A stretch of 64,000 nucleotides of DNA from Candidatus Kapaibacterium sp. (GCA_023957315.1 JAMLHE010000015.1:21297-85296); one strand, 5' to 3'; positions 45,837 to 55,622 are shown, counted from the stretch's first letter. Numbers and translations are program-made. The notes: a model not told the origin generated them from the sequence alone.

Positions 45837-48749
45837 ATGATTACATCTAAATGGTTATTATTATTTTTGTTTTTTGTCTTATTTTTAAATTATTCAGCTT
45901 TCTCTATTGATATTACCGGAAGTATTAGGTCCAAACAAACAAAACATCCACTTGTTGGAGCAAACATAAGAGTTGAAGGCACAAATTTAGGTGCTATAGC
46001 CGGGTTGAATGGTTCATACAGAATTAGGGACCTCAAACCCGGAGAATACACGTTAAAAGTAACATATGTAGGATATGAGCCGGGCTCACAACAGATTACT
46101 GTAAAAGGTGTTGGGTTGGCAAATATTGACTTCGAACTTGAAGAAAGAAGCGTAGAAGGAGATGAAATTTTTGTTTTTGCGGATAAAGACATATCATCTG
46201 AAGAAGGTGCAAGAGCCAGCGAAAAAATGAATATCGGTGTATCAAATATTATGACTTCGAGTGTAATAAGTGTATCGCCTGATATTACTGTTTCAACTTT
46301 AATCCAAAAGATGCCCGGTGTATCTATAGAAGAAGAAGGCTCGAATGAGGGCTCATACGCAATTATCAGAGGTATGGATAAGCGATATAACAATACTTTA
46401 GTAAATGGTATAAAAATCCCCTCACCCGACCCCAAAAATAGATTTGTCCCGCTTGATATTTTCCCTTCAGACTTAATCGGACGCCTTGAAGTTTTCAAAT
46501 CAGTAACACCGGATATGGAAGCTGATGCAATTGGCGGTACAGTGAATTTAATTATGAAAAATGCTCCGAATGATTTTCTCGTTCAAGCAAATGCAGCCGT
46601 AGGTTACAATGATTTGTTTTTAGACCGCGATTACTTATGGTTCAACACGAGTGTTCAGTCAAGTCGCTCCCCGGGAAACATCACGGATTGGAATGAAAAT
46701 CTGGGTAAACAAGAAAAATATGACATTGTCAACAAATATTTCCCTCTCCAAGCTTCTGTTTTCGAAAACAGAACTGCTCATCCAAATGCAATAGCAGGTT
46801 TTACTATAGGTGATAGATTTGGTAGAGATAAACAGTTTGGTGCTATTTTGGCGCTAAGCTATCAGAGCATTACACGCGGACAAAACTCTGCATCTTCAAA
46901 CATTGACCCTGAGCGTGAATCCGGATTAACAACACTTGACAATGTCTATGTAAGAGAGAATTCGATTCACGATACAAGAATTGGTGTTCATAATAAATTG
47001 GATTACAATATCAATCCAAATCACAGAATAAGTCTTTATAACGCATTTATGCACTTATCACAAAATGAAGCTTGGTATTTGATTGATTCAAGTTATTTCA
47101 GGCTTTCATTTGTCCGCACGGTTGACTATGAATTATTCTCACAGCAAATTGACCAAAACATATACAATTCTACAGTTCGCGGCGACCATTATTTCGGTAA
47201 AAATCATGTGTTGGACTGGTCTTTGTCTTATGCTTTGGCTACGAGAAATCAGCCCGACAGAGCAACTATGCGATTAAACAGAAAAGATGTCAATGATTTG
47301 AATGTTCATGGCGACATTAAAGTGGATTATGATTATCAATATGTCCGCGAATTTACTTATAACTCCGACCAGGACATAAATTTCCTAACAAATCTCAAGC
47401 AATTATCATTTATTTCCTTAGGAACGGCAGAGCTCAGACTTGAGAACAAAATTGGTGCTTTAGTAAGATACAAAAACCGTGAAAATTTCTACGACCAATA
47501 TACTTTCAGACCATATTTGAATAATTCCCAGAATGAGTATCCCGGAAATCAAGAATATGTCTATCAGGGCGATGTTCGAAATGGTGATATACGTAACACA
47601 TTTTTCAGACTTTTCAATCCAAATGGTTCTACCGGCAGTACAAATGAATATACGATTAATGAACTTGTTGGTGCCGCATTTTTCCAAAGCAAAGGCAGAA
47701 TCGGTGATTTTGAAATAACTGCCGGCGTGAGAGCCGAATATACTGATATTGCATTTGAAACAGCGGCTTACCGTGGTCCACAGTCACCGGCAAATACAAA
47801 AGGTTCGCAGGATTATTTGAATATATTGCCGGGTGTTTTTATCAAATATATGCCAAACAGGAAAACGAACTGGAGATTGAGCTATAATCAGGCACTTGCT
47901 CGTCCAAGCTTCTATGAATTTGTTCCGGCGATTGAAATCAACTCCGACGGCGAAAAATTTCAGGGCAATCCTAATATCAAAAACACAGTTGCCGATAACT
48001 TTGATTTAAGATATGAATATTACCCGTCCGCATTGGATAAAATCTTTGTTGGTGTGTTTTACAAACATTTGACAAATCCTATCGAGAGAGCATATATCGG
48101 AGGCGGTACATTTACTTTTGAAAATTTTGATGAAGCCAATAATTATGGTGTAGAATTAGAATTCACCAAATATATCAGCCAAATTGGTTTCCGAATTAAC
48201 TATTCATATACAAGTTCAGAAATTGAATCACAAAAAAGATTTTTCTTCAGATTAACTGAAGAGAATTTGTATCTTGTAGATATGGATGTATCAGGAAGAT
48301 TGAGACAAGACATAGAAGCCGGAACTGTTAAAGTTGGAGATTTGACAAATATTATCAGAAATGAAACAAGACCACTCCAAGGTCAGACAGACCATTTGTT
48401 CAACTTTTCTATATTATACAAAAATCAAGAGATTGGGCTTGATGCTCAAGTTGACTTAAATTATCAAGGTGAAAGAATTGTGTTTGTTGCACCTGAGTAT
48501 AAGCTTGACTGGTGGCAGCGTCCGCAGATTAACTTAGATTTTTCTGCCGAGAAACAATTCGGGAAATACACACTTTACTTTAAGTCAAGGAATTTATTAG
48601 ATACACCGAGAGAATTCTATGTCAAAAGACCTCTTGTTGACCTTGGAGTAGATATGCCTTTTCAGGATAATCCGAGAGAAGAGACTTTTGCCAGAAGAAA
48701 TATTTTTGGCAGAAATATGCAAATTGGAATTAAATATTTGTTCAATTAA
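45837..48749 (+). CDS. Large TonB-dependent receptor with carboxypeptidase-like N-terminus
   Basis: Outer-membrane receptor of 970 residues. It has a signal peptide (about 1-22), a CarboxypepD_reg-like domain (about 25-105, GSIRSKQTKHPLVGANIRVEGTNLGAIAGLNGSYRI), and a plug with STLIQKMPGVSIEEEGSNEGSYAIIRG and LIGRLEVFKSVTPDMEADAIGGTVNLIM. The barrel has aromatic-rich ends and finishes IGIKYLFN. This subfamily often occurs with phosphatases or phytases. Three lipoprotein genes follow, the last a phosphatase-like enzyme, so a phosphorylated ligand is a working guess. Confidence 0.92.
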   Translation: MITSKWLLLFLFFVLFLNYSAFSIDITGSIRSKQTKHPLVGANIRVEGTNLGAIAGLNGSYRIRDLKPGEYTLKVTYVGYEPGSQQITVKGVGLANIDFELEERSVEGDEIFVFADKDISSEEGARASEKMNIGVSNIMTSSVISVSPDITVSTLIQKMPGVSIEEEGSNEGSYAIIRGMDKRYNNTLVNGIKIPSPDPKNRFVPLDIFPSDLIGRLEVFKSVTPDMEADAIGGTVNLIMKNAPNDFLVQANAAVGYNDLFLDRDYLWFNTSVQSSRSPGNITDWNENLGKQEKYDIVNKYFPLQASVFENRTAHPNAIAGFTIGDRFGRDKQFGAILALSYQSITRGQNSASSNIDPERESGLTTLDNVYVRENSIHDTRIGVHNKLDYNINPNHRISLYNAFMHLSQNEAWYLIDSSYFRLSFVRTVDYELFSQQIDQNIYNSTVRGDHYFGKNHVLDWSLSYALATRNQPDRATMRLNRKDVNDLNVHGDIKVDYDYQYVREFTYNSDQDINFLTNLKQLSFISLGTAELRLENKIGALVRYKNRENFYDQYTFRPYLNNSQNEYPGNQEYVYQGDVRNGDIRNTFFRLFNPNGSTGSTNEYTINELVGAAFFQSKGRIGDFEITAGVRAEYTDIAFETAAYRGPQSPANTKGSQDYLNILPGVFIKYMPNRKTNWRLSYNQALARPSFYEFVPAIEINSDGEKFQGNPNIKNTVADNFDLRYEYYPSALDKIFVGVFYKHLTNPIERAYIGGGTFTFENFDEANNYGVELEFTKYISQIGFRINYSYTSSEIESQKRFFFRLTEENLYLVDMDVSGRLRQDIEAGTVKVGDLTNIIRNETRPLQGQTDHLFNFSILYKNQEIGLDAQVDLNYQGERIVFVAPEYKLDWWQRPQINLDFSAEKQFGKYTLYFKSRNLLDTPREFYVKRPLVDLGVDMPFQDNPREETFARRNIFGRNMQIGIKYLFN

Positions 48750-48765
48750 TTATATAGGAGATAAC

Positions 48766-50052
48766 ATGAAGTTATCGAAAATACTCATGCTTTTAGCATT
48801 TACTTTGTTTGTTGCTTTGACATCTTGCGGCGATGACAATAAGACAACCGGTCCGGATAATAAAGAGCCTGAAAATTTAGGTGGTAATATCGAGGGCGTA
48901 CTTGAAGAAGGAACGTATATTGTAACTGATAATCTGATTATTCCAATCGGAAAGACTCTTACAATTAAGCCGGGCGTAAAATTGATTTTTGATGGTGACG
49001 GTATTCAAGGTTCAAGCCCTGAAATCGCTGTATTCGGTCGTTTGATTGCCGAAGGAACTCCACAAAAAAGAATCATTATGACTGTTGACGATTCCAAAAA
49101 AGGAATTGACAATTTTGCTCGCGGATATTGGGGCGGTATTCAATGCTACCAAACTTGCGACAAAATGGTATTGCGTTATTGTGATATCGAATACACAGGT
49201 GGTCCTGCAGGTGAGTTGATTAATCCTGATTATGTATTAAGAAATCCGGGTAGCACACGCTACACTATTATGAACGACAACCAAGATGGTGATTATATCG
49301 TTGAATATTGTCATTTCTTCGGTATTGCCGATGACTTATGGCGTCCACTTGGCGGCAGAATTTCTTTCTGCTACAATTTAGTTGAATTCCAAGGTGAAAC
49401 CGGCGGTGATTGTTTAAATGCCAAAGGTGGCACAGTAGGTATTTTGGCTTACAATTTAATAATCGGTAGCGCTACTAACGGTCTTAAGACAGGTAACGGC
49501 GGCGACAAAACTATCCAAACAAACATTGATATTTACAACAATACAATCGTTACTTCAGGTTACAGAAGAGCACAAGCAGGTCGTGGCGGTTCAATCAATG
49601 TTGAAGAAGGCGCAAGAGGTCAAATATATAATAACTTAATGGTTAATTGCCGTTTCGGACCAAGAATGGTTGAAGGTTTTGATGCTGTTAATACTGTTTA
49701 TGGTTATAACTACAATTATGCTACATTCCAAAGCTTACTTGATGAGTTCTATCCTACAGCAGGTGTAACTGTTCCTCAATCAACCGATATCAACAGTGCA
49801 ACTCCCGGTGATAAGGACCCTATGTTTGTAAATTACACAGTTGACTATACTGAAGCACAGCTCAGAGAAGGCATCCTTGCAAAACTTAATGTTAAAGGTG
49901 AGCAAAACTTCAGACTGAAGCCGGGTTCACCTGCTTTAGGCAAAGGTTTCACAGGATTTACTCCTACAAGCGCAGCTAACGGTACAAGTGCACCTGCTCC
50001 AAGCAAGGATATTGGATGCTACCCATCAGCAGGTGGCGGCAATCCTTTCTAA
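48766..50052 (+). CDS. Lipoprotein with right-handed parallel beta-helix
   Basis: Protein of 428 residues. Lipobox ALTSC (Cys21) is followed by a Gly/Asn/Pro-rich linker. The body reads as a parallel beta-helix: KTLTIKPGVKLIFDG, MVLRYCDIEYTGG, YIVEYCHFFG, VGILAYNLIIG, IYNNTIVTSGY and IYNNLMVNCRFG. Such surface lipoproteins bind polymers or assist a TonB receptor. TAGGAG precedes the ATG 16 bp after the receptor stop, so they are cotranscribed. A terminator follows at 50070. Surface exposure is inferred. Confidence 0.82.
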   Translation: MKLSKILMLLAFTLFVALTSCGDDNKTTGPDNKEPENLGGNIEGVLEEGTYIVTDNLIIPIGKTLTIKPGVKLIFDGDGIQGSSPEIAVFGRLIAEGTPQKRIIMTVDDSKKGIDNFARGYWGGIQCYQTCDKMVLRYCDIEYTGGPAGELINPDYVLRNPGSTRYTIMNDNQDGDYIVEYCHFFGIADDLWRPLGGRISFCYNLVEFQGETGGDCLNAKGGTVGILAYNLIIGSATNGLKTGNGGDKTIQTNIDIYNNTIVTSGYRRAQAGRGGSINVEEGARGQIYNNLMVNCRFGPRMVEGFDAVNTVYGYNYNYATFQSLLDEFYPTAGVTVPQSTDINSATPGDKDPMFVNYTVDYTEAQLREGILAKLNVKGEQNFRLKPGSPALGKGFTGFTPTSAANGTSAPAPSKDIGCYPSAGGGNPF

Positions 50053-50069
50053 TTCCTTTTCCTCTTATA

Positions 50070-50106
50070 AAAAAAGACTCTGCCCCACAAAAGCAGAGTC
50101 TTTTCT
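50070..50106 (+). terminator. Terminator after the beta-helix lipoprotein gene
   Basis: The stem AAAGACTCTGC/GCAGAGTCTTT with a CCCACAAAA loop, then T-rich. The next lipoprotein gene starts 20 bp later, so some readthrough or a new promoter is needed. Confidence 0.8.
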
Positions 50107-50125
50107 TTTAAATACAATATCGAAT

Positions 50126-51076
50126 ATGAAATTAAAATATATTCTTAAAATATTAACAGCAATTTGCATTATCATACTTTTTACAATGTGTGATGATTCT
50201 CCATTTGATGCTCCTGAGGATGAATTTGCAATCATAATTGCCGAGAATTGCACCGAAGTAAACAATGAATTATTTCATACGGGTGAGTCGCTAAATCAGA
50301 TTCAATCACCACCCCTTGAGGAAATCTCAGGCATTGCTGCAAGCATCAATAATCCCGGCTATTACTGGGTACATAATGACAGCGGTAACGCACCGAATCT
50401 ATTTCTTTTAGATTCGATAGGAAACTTGGTTGCTACATTCAGAGTTACGAGCGGTAATCGTGATTGGGAAGATATTGCGTGCGTGAAAAACCCAAAAGAT
50501 GGCAAATCTTATATTTACATAGGTGATTTCGGCGATAATTTAGCAATTAGACCAAATATTAAGGTGATTGAAATTGAAGAGCCCAAAGTTGTCACATTCG
50601 GTTCTTTAGAAATTATTGAATTACAACACAAGCGGGATATATTCTTCACATATCCGGATGGAGCTAAAGACGCCGAATCGCTGATAGTTGACCCAATATC
50701 TATGGACTTATTTATAATCAGCAAACGTGATGGATTTTCGAGAGTTTTCACCTCAAATTATCCATACAGTGATGAAATAAATGAATTGGTTCATGTTGCT
50801 ACACTACCATTTAATACTGCAACTGCGGCGGATATAAGCTCTGATGGCAAAGAAATTTTAGTTAGAACTTATATCAAAGTTTATTACTGGCAGAGAAATG
50901 GAACTGAGCATCTAAAATATACTTTCCAACGAAATCCGCTTTGTCTTCCGCTAATTCCGGAACCGCAAGGTGAAGCAATTTGCTTTGACTTTAGAAATTC
51001 CGGATACTACACTACAAGCGAAGTTCAAGGTTATGAATCGCTTAATGTCACACTAAATTACTACCGTGAAAAATAG
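50126..51076 (+). CDS. Lipoprotein with beta-propeller-like domain
   Basis: Protein of 316 residues with lipobox LFTMC (Cys22). The body has conserved blocks of a propeller-like family (EEISGIAASINNPGYYWVHNDSG, RDWEDIACV, YIYIGDFGDN, KDAESLIVDP, TAADISSDGKEILVRTY, PQGEAICFD), similar to phytase-like and SdiA-regulated propellers. The catalytic residues of phytases are not evident. The ATG at 50126 is chosen because it opens a lipoprotein signal; longer in-frame extensions overlap the terminator. It precedes the phosphatase-like gene. Confidence 0.75.
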   Translation: MKLKYILKILTAICIIILFTMCDDSPFDAPEDEFAIIIAENCTEVNNELFHTGESLNQIQSPPLEEISGIAASINNPGYYWVHNDSGNAPNLFLLDSIGNLVATFRVTSGNRDWEDIACVKNPKDGKSYIYIGDFGDNLAIRPNIKVIEIEEPKVVTFGSLEIIELQHKRDIFFTYPDGAKDAESLIVDPISMDLFIISKRDGFSRVFTSNYPYSDEINELVHVATLPFNTATAADISSDGKEILVRTYIKVYYWQRNGTEHLKYTFQRNPLCLPLIPEPQGEAICFDFRNSGYYTTSEVQGYESLNVTLNYYREK

Positions 51077-51122
51077 TATGTCAATATAATAATTATAAAC
51101 GAACAATTTTAAAGTAAAAAAT

Positions 51123-52427
51123 ATGAAATATTCACCCAATAAAATACAGTATTTATTCTATGTATCAATTTTATTATCAATTTTGTTAATTTCGTGCAAT
51201 AAGGAAGCAAGCAAAATTGATGATTCTAACAAAAAGCCGATTTTCCCAAGAGTAGTTTGGGTTGAAAATCCCATGAACCATGCTGTTATATCATGGAATA
51301 ATCTCATGCAAAGTGAGCATGGAAAAGTACATTATGATACTGTGAGCCGAAAAGGAAGCAATTCAAAATATAGTATTGTGACCGATGCATCAAGATTTGG
51401 GAAAGTTACGATAAAAAAAATGGATTTTCAGGAAAGAGTCCCCGAAGCTTATTATTATCATGTTGAACTAAACGAGCTAAAGCCAAATACAAAATATTAT
51501 TTCTCACTTGAAAATGACGGACAGTTTTCCGATGAGTATTATTTTATAACAGCACCTGATGAAATTGAAACAATTAAATTTGTCGCAGGTGGCGATTCAC
51601 GACTTGGTGGTGACAAACCCCGATATGCAGGCAGAACTCCACATATTGACCGTCAGAATGTGATGAAACTTATCGGAGGATTAATTAAGACAAATCCTGA
51701 TATTTATGCTATGATACACGGTGCCGATTTCGGTACAACGGCTGACTGGCGACATCTGTACTGGTTCTTCGATGATATGAAATATTCCATACCCGAAGAT
51801 AACAGACTTCTACCATATTTTGTCTCTATGGGTAATCATGATACTGAAATTGGCTTTATTGAGAACTTCTATCTTGGGGAGAATAATATCAATGAACAAA
51901 TAGCTTTCAGCTATTATTACAGTTCAAAAGTTACAAATGATATTTCGCTCATAACTTTAAATACCGAAATTTCCCTGACAGGCGTTCAGCTTGAATGGAT
52001 GCAGGAGGAATTCCCGAAGAAGCGTTCTGAATCAAGGTGGTTATTAGTAAATTATCACAAACCTGCTTTTCCGGCTGTAAAAGACCCGGAAAATTACAAG
52101 TTTAAACGCGTTAGAGAAAATTGGGTTCCCGTTATTGAAAAGAATAATGTGGACTTAGTTATTGAATCAGATGGTCATAGTCTTAAGCGCACAGCACCTA
52201 TTCGTAGCGGAAAAGTTGATAATAAATCCGGGATTACATACATTGGCGAAGGCGGTTTGGGTGCACCTCTGAGAGAACCCGATACAACAAGATGGTTCCT
52301 GAAAGGTGGCTTCGCATCGAAAGATTTACATGTTTGGCTGATTGAAGTAAGCAAAGATTCAATTGATTTAAAAGCGATTGGAATTGAAAATCAAGTATTG
52401 GACAATTATAAAATCTTCAAAAAATAA
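51123..52427 (+). CDS. Calcineurin-like (purple acid phosphatase-type) lipoprotein
   Basis: Protein of 434 residues with lipobox LLISC (Cys25). An N-terminal Fn3-like domain (about 40-140) precedes a metallophosphatase domain. GGDSRLGG, MGNHDTE and LVNYHKPAF match motifs I, III and IV of purple acid phosphatases. Motif II reads HGADFGT where the family has HxGDxxY, losing the Tyr. Motif V reads SDGHSLKR where the family has GHxHSYER, with Asp in place of the first His. It may still be a phosphatase with altered metal binding. It is the end of the TonB receptor cluster, before a terminator. Confidence 0.82.
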   Translation: MKYSPNKIQYLFYVSILLSILLISCNKEASKIDDSNKKPIFPRVVWVENPMNHAVISWNNLMQSEHGKVHYDTVSRKGSNSKYSIVTDASRFGKVTIKKMDFQERVPEAYYYHVELNELKPNTKYYFSLENDGQFSDEYYFITAPDEIETIKFVAGGDSRLGGDKPRYAGRTPHIDRQNVMKLIGGLIKTNPDIYAMIHGADFGTTADWRHLYWFFDDMKYSIPEDNRLLPYFVSMGNHDTEIGFIENFYLGENNINEQIAFSYYYSSKVTNDISLITLNTEISLTGVQLEWMQEEFPKKRSESRWLLVNYHKPAFPAVKDPENYKFKRVRENWVPVIEKNNVDLVIESDGHSLKRTAPIRSGKVDNKSGITYIGEGGLGAPLREPDTTRWFLKGGFASKDLHVWLIEVSKDSIDLKAIGIENQVLDNYKIFKK

Positions 52428-52454
52428 GCAGCTAAATCTGTACACTTCAAAATC

Positions 52455-52484
52455 AAAGGCTGCCCATTTGGACAGCCTTTTTTG
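52455..52484 (+). terminator. Terminator after the phosphatase-like gene
   Basis: The stem AAAGGCTG/CAGCCTTT with extra inner pairs (52455-52462 with 52473-52480) and T-rich tail. The same sequence recurs at 55071. Confidence 0.85.
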
Positions 52485-52969
52485 CGATTAAAACTCAACC
52501 GAAAACTATAAATCTTCCATCAATACTAAGCTATTCGGCATACATAATAATATTTTGCGGACGGATAAGATATTTAAGATTCATTTAGAGACATAGTGAA
52601 ATTTGGTATTTTGATATTTAAGTAGTTCGGTTTAATTTTTTTTTCATATGTTTGAAAAAGTTGGAATTAACGAATATATAGAAAATTAATGAATTTCTGA
52701 TTGATTGTTAGTTAAACCGAATTGTATTATTTTTCGAATCTTGCATCTTCGTACTTTAAAATATTCAGCTTTTACTCTGATACTCCGTACTTTTTGTGAT
52801 TAGTCTGTTTTTCAATTATTATTTGAGATTCTTGGGATTGTAAATGACATATTATCAAAATATTAATAATTATTCACATATCTGCAGAACATATTAATCA
52901 ATTATATTCTATTATTAAAGTATGAAATTCACATTATGTTTTTTTTTCAATTTTTAGGGAGATTTTGTT
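52485..52969. other. Intergenic, 485 bp, AT-rich, no gene
   Basis: No gene recognised. A short inverted repeat TTCGGTTTAA (52626-52635) / TTAAACCGAA (52713-52722) is present. AGGGAG lies before the BNR gene start. No strong TAnnTTTG box is seen near that start. Confidence 0.4.
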
Positions 52970-55036
52970 ATGAAGAGATTTTTGACGACATTATTTACAT
53001 CTGTGATTTTAATCGGATTGGGTTTAATTTTTCCGGTAAAGGGATATTCGCAGTGGGTAAGTACGAATGGTCCTAATGGTGGCTATGTAAGTTCAATGGT
53101 AATAGTTGATAATAAAATAGTGGCTGGGGCAACGGAAGGTATCCTTTCGTCAACCGATGATGGTGATAGTTGGGTTAAAACAGGTAATGGTTTGCCTGAT
53201 AATACATCGGTGAGTTTATTTTCAAATGATTCATTTATCTATGCAAGGGTATCGGGTGGAGGTATATTCATATCATCGGATAAAGGTGAAAACTGGAATG
53301 AAGTACCTACCGAGCTGGTAGATAAAACAATTAATGATATTGCTTTCGTTGATGAATATATGTATTTAGCTACCAGATCCGGGGTATATCGTACGTCAGA
53401 TAACGGATTAAAATGGGAATCTGTCAACAACGGACTAACAAATGCATTTGTTTTTAGAATTGGAGTTAGCGGTTCAAACATATTCGCAGGAACAATTGGC
53501 GGGGTTTTTCGTTCTACGAATAATGGTGATAATTGGAGTGCTGTTGAAAATGGATTAACTAATAAATTCAATGTAAGGTGCTTTGAATCATTCGGACAAA
53601 ATATTTATGTTGGTACATTTAACTTGGGAATATTTGGTTCTACTGACAATGGTGATACATGGACAGAAATGAATACGGGATTAACAAATCTTGGCATATA
53701 TTCAATTGCATATTATGGTGAAAAACTGTATGCCGGTACTAATGGTGATGGTGTATTTGTATCCACCGATAATGGAATGACTTGGGCTCAAACGGGATTG
53801 AAGAGTTTTTTTATTGGGAAAATAAGATTTTTGAATGGTAAAATATTTGTTGGTACAGGTGGAAATGGAGTTTGGGTTTCATCGGACGAAGGAACAACTT
53901 GGGAACAAACAAGTTTCAACGGAAGTGATGCATATATTTCTTCATTCGTATCTAACGATGAGTATATTTATGCCTCTATGTGGGGTGGTGGTATTTATCG
54001 TTCCAAGAAGGATAATATTAAATGGGAATCCTTCTTTTCACACAAGTATAATAATGCAGTAACATGTTTGGAATCATCAGGTGATAATATGTATGCAGGT
54101 ACTTGGGACCAAGGTGGTGTTTACCGCTCTTCAGACAAGGGTGAAACTTGGGAAGATGCCGGTGGTTACAATGAAGGTTTGGTGCATATGAGCATCGTTA
54201 CAATCAAAAAAATTGGTGATAAATTGTTTGCAGGTACTTGGGGTGGTGGAATTTATGTTTCTGAAGACAACGGCGATACTTGGACTGTAACAACTTTAAC
54301 CGGACAAAGAATCTATTGTTTAACAAAGATTGATAATCTTATCTTTGCAGGAACAAGCGTTTCAGGAATATTTATTTCGAGTGATGATGGTCAAACTTGG
54401 GAAACATCTAACACTGGTTTAACAAATTTAAATGTGAAAAGTATTTGTTCTCATGGCACAGATATATTTATCGGAACAAGTAGTGGAGTTTTCCGTTCTG
54501 CAGACAATGGTAACAATTGGGTTCAGGTCAATTCCGGTCTTACGAATAATGATATTATGGTACTTTTATCTTATGATACTTATGTTTTTGCTGCGAACTA
54601 TGGTAATGGCGTATTTGTTTCATCTGATTCCGGTGAAAGTTGGACGAATTTAGGAACGGAATTAAATGATGCCAAAGTGGTTAGTTTGCATATTTCCGGT
54701 TCTACACTATTAGCAGGAACCGAAGGATTTGGGGGATGGAGCTTCGACTTGAATAAAATTACTAGCGTCGAAGACAATCTTTCGGCAGATAATTTGACAG
54801 TTTATCCAAGTCCTGCAAGCGATTTCATCACAATTACACTTGAAAGATGGACTCCACTTTCAAAGTGGAGTCCATCTGAAAAGGTGCAGATATTTGATAT
54901 GCTTGGGATTGAAATCATGTCTGTAGAGACAATGCTTGACCAGTCCACTCAACGAATAGATATCTCAACTTTACCTTCGGGAATTTACTTCATTCAATAC
55001 GGTAAAATTTCCAAGAAATTTGTTGTTTATAGATGA
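52970..55036 (+). CDS. T9SS-sorted BNR/Ycf48-like repeat protein
   Basis: Secreted protein of 688 residues. A signal peptide covers about residues 1-27. From about 28 to 590 there are some 14 BNR-like repeats (motifs such as STDDGDSWVKTGNGL, SSDKGENWNEV, STDNGDTWTEM, SSDDGQTWETS), forming one or more propellers. The T9SS domain runs from about 608 (LTVYPSPASDFITITL) to 688. Near its start the gene has a perfect palindrome at 54845-54877 encoding RWTPLSKWSPSE, an apparent insertion. Probably surface or extracellular; glycan binding is possible. AGGGAG precedes the ATG. Confidence 0.88.
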   Translation: MKRFLTTLFTSVILIGLGLIFPVKGYSQWVSTNGPNGGYVSSMVIVDNKIVAGATEGILSSTDDGDSWVKTGNGLPDNTSVSLFSNDSFIYARVSGGGIFISSDKGENWNEVPTELVDKTINDIAFVDEYMYLATRSGVYRTSDNGLKWESVNNGLTNAFVFRIGVSGSNIFAGTIGGVFRSTNNGDNWSAVENGLTNKFNVRCFESFGQNIYVGTFNLGIFGSTDNGDTWTEMNTGLTNLGIYSIAYYGEKLYAGTNGDGVFVSTDNGMTWAQTGLKSFFIGKIRFLNGKIFVGTGGNGVWVSSDEGTTWEQTSFNGSDAYISSFVSNDEYIYASMWGGGIYRSKKDNIKWESFFSHKYNNAVTCLESSGDNMYAGTWDQGGVYRSSDKGETWEDAGGYNEGLVHMSIVTIKKIGDKLFAGTWGGGIYVSEDNGDTWTVTTLTGQRIYCLTKIDNLIFAGTSVSGIFISSDDGQTWETSNTGLTNLNVKSICSHGTDIFIGTSSGVFRSADNGNNWVQVNSGLTNNDIMVLLSYDTYVFAANYGNGVFVSSDSGESWTNLGTELNDAKVVSLHISGSTLLAGTEGFGGWSFDLNKITSVEDNLSADNLTVYPSPASDFITITLERWTPLSKWSPSEKVQIFDMLGIEIMSVETMLDQSTQRIDISTLPSGIYFIQYGKISKKFVVYR

Positions 55037-55066
55037 TTTGATTGAGCTATCTCTGCGGAAAATCAA

Positions 55067-55100
55067 AAAAAAGGCTGCCCATTTGGACAGCCTTTTTGCG
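55067..55100 (+). terminator. Terminator after the BNR protein gene
   Basis: The hairpin GGCTGCCCATTTGGACAGCC plus flanking A- and T-runs is nearly identical to 52455-52484. It can serve both strands, ending the cyclophilin operon too. Confidence 0.85.
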
Positions 55101-55115
55101 ATTATAATTTTGCGA

Positions 55116-55622
55116 TTATAATTTCTCAATAGTCATTTCAATTTTGTCATAAGGATTATCACTTCGGTCTCGCGGAGCATCAACAATTTTGTCGGCTATA
55201 TCCATACCTTCGGTAACGCGACCGAATACGGTATATTGACCATCAAGAAAAGTTGCATCAGCGACACAAATGAAAAATTGAGATGAGGCGCTATTGGGGT
55301 CTTGTGACCTTGCAGCTGAGATTATCCCGCGTTTGTGGGAAGTGCTGTTAAATTCAGCAGGAACTTTCTTTTGATTCGGGTCACCATAACCCCAAGTATC
55401 ACGAGCTTTATCCTTCGAATTCGGGTCGCCGCCTTGAATCATAAATCCCGGTATAACACGGTGAAATGCTGTTCCATTATAAGCACCGGAAGTAACCAAA
55501 TCTTCAAAATTAGCAGAATGCTTAGGAGCAATCTCAGGTAATGTTTCAACAGTGATAGTGCCGAGTTCTTCGCCTTTAGTAGCGACTTTTATTATATATT
55601 TTGGATTCGTATTTTCGGACAT
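55116..55622 (-). CDS. Cytoplasmic cyclophilin-type peptidyl-prolyl isomerase
   Basis: PPIase of 168 residues without a signal peptide. Cyclophilin motifs FHRVIPGFMIQGGDPNSKD and SASSQFFICVADATFLDGQYTVFGRV are complete, including the catalytic Arg in FHRV. It is the second gene of a pair; its ATG shares one base with the stop of the secreted paralogue. The sequence KFSANFEDLV-like opening (KHSANFEDLVTSG) is normal. Confidence 0.92.
   Translation of the reverse strand: MSENTNPKYIIKVATKGEELGTITVETLPEIAPKHSANFEDLVTSGAYNGTAFHRVIPGFMIQGGDPNSKDKARDTWGYGDPNQKKVPAEFNSTSHKRGIISAARSQDPNSASSQFFICVADATFLDGQYTVFGRVTEGMDIADKIVDAPRDRSDNPYDKIEMTIEKL

Noticed and set aside
45890..46498. Minus-strand open frame opposite the second TonB receptor
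   Set aside because: It is a shadow of the receptor frame, Ser/Pro-rich as expected from reversed codons.
49988..50125. Longer start for the 50126 lipoprotein
   Set aside because: It would overlap the beta-helix gene and a strong terminator; the ATG at 50126 opens a proper lipoprotein signal.
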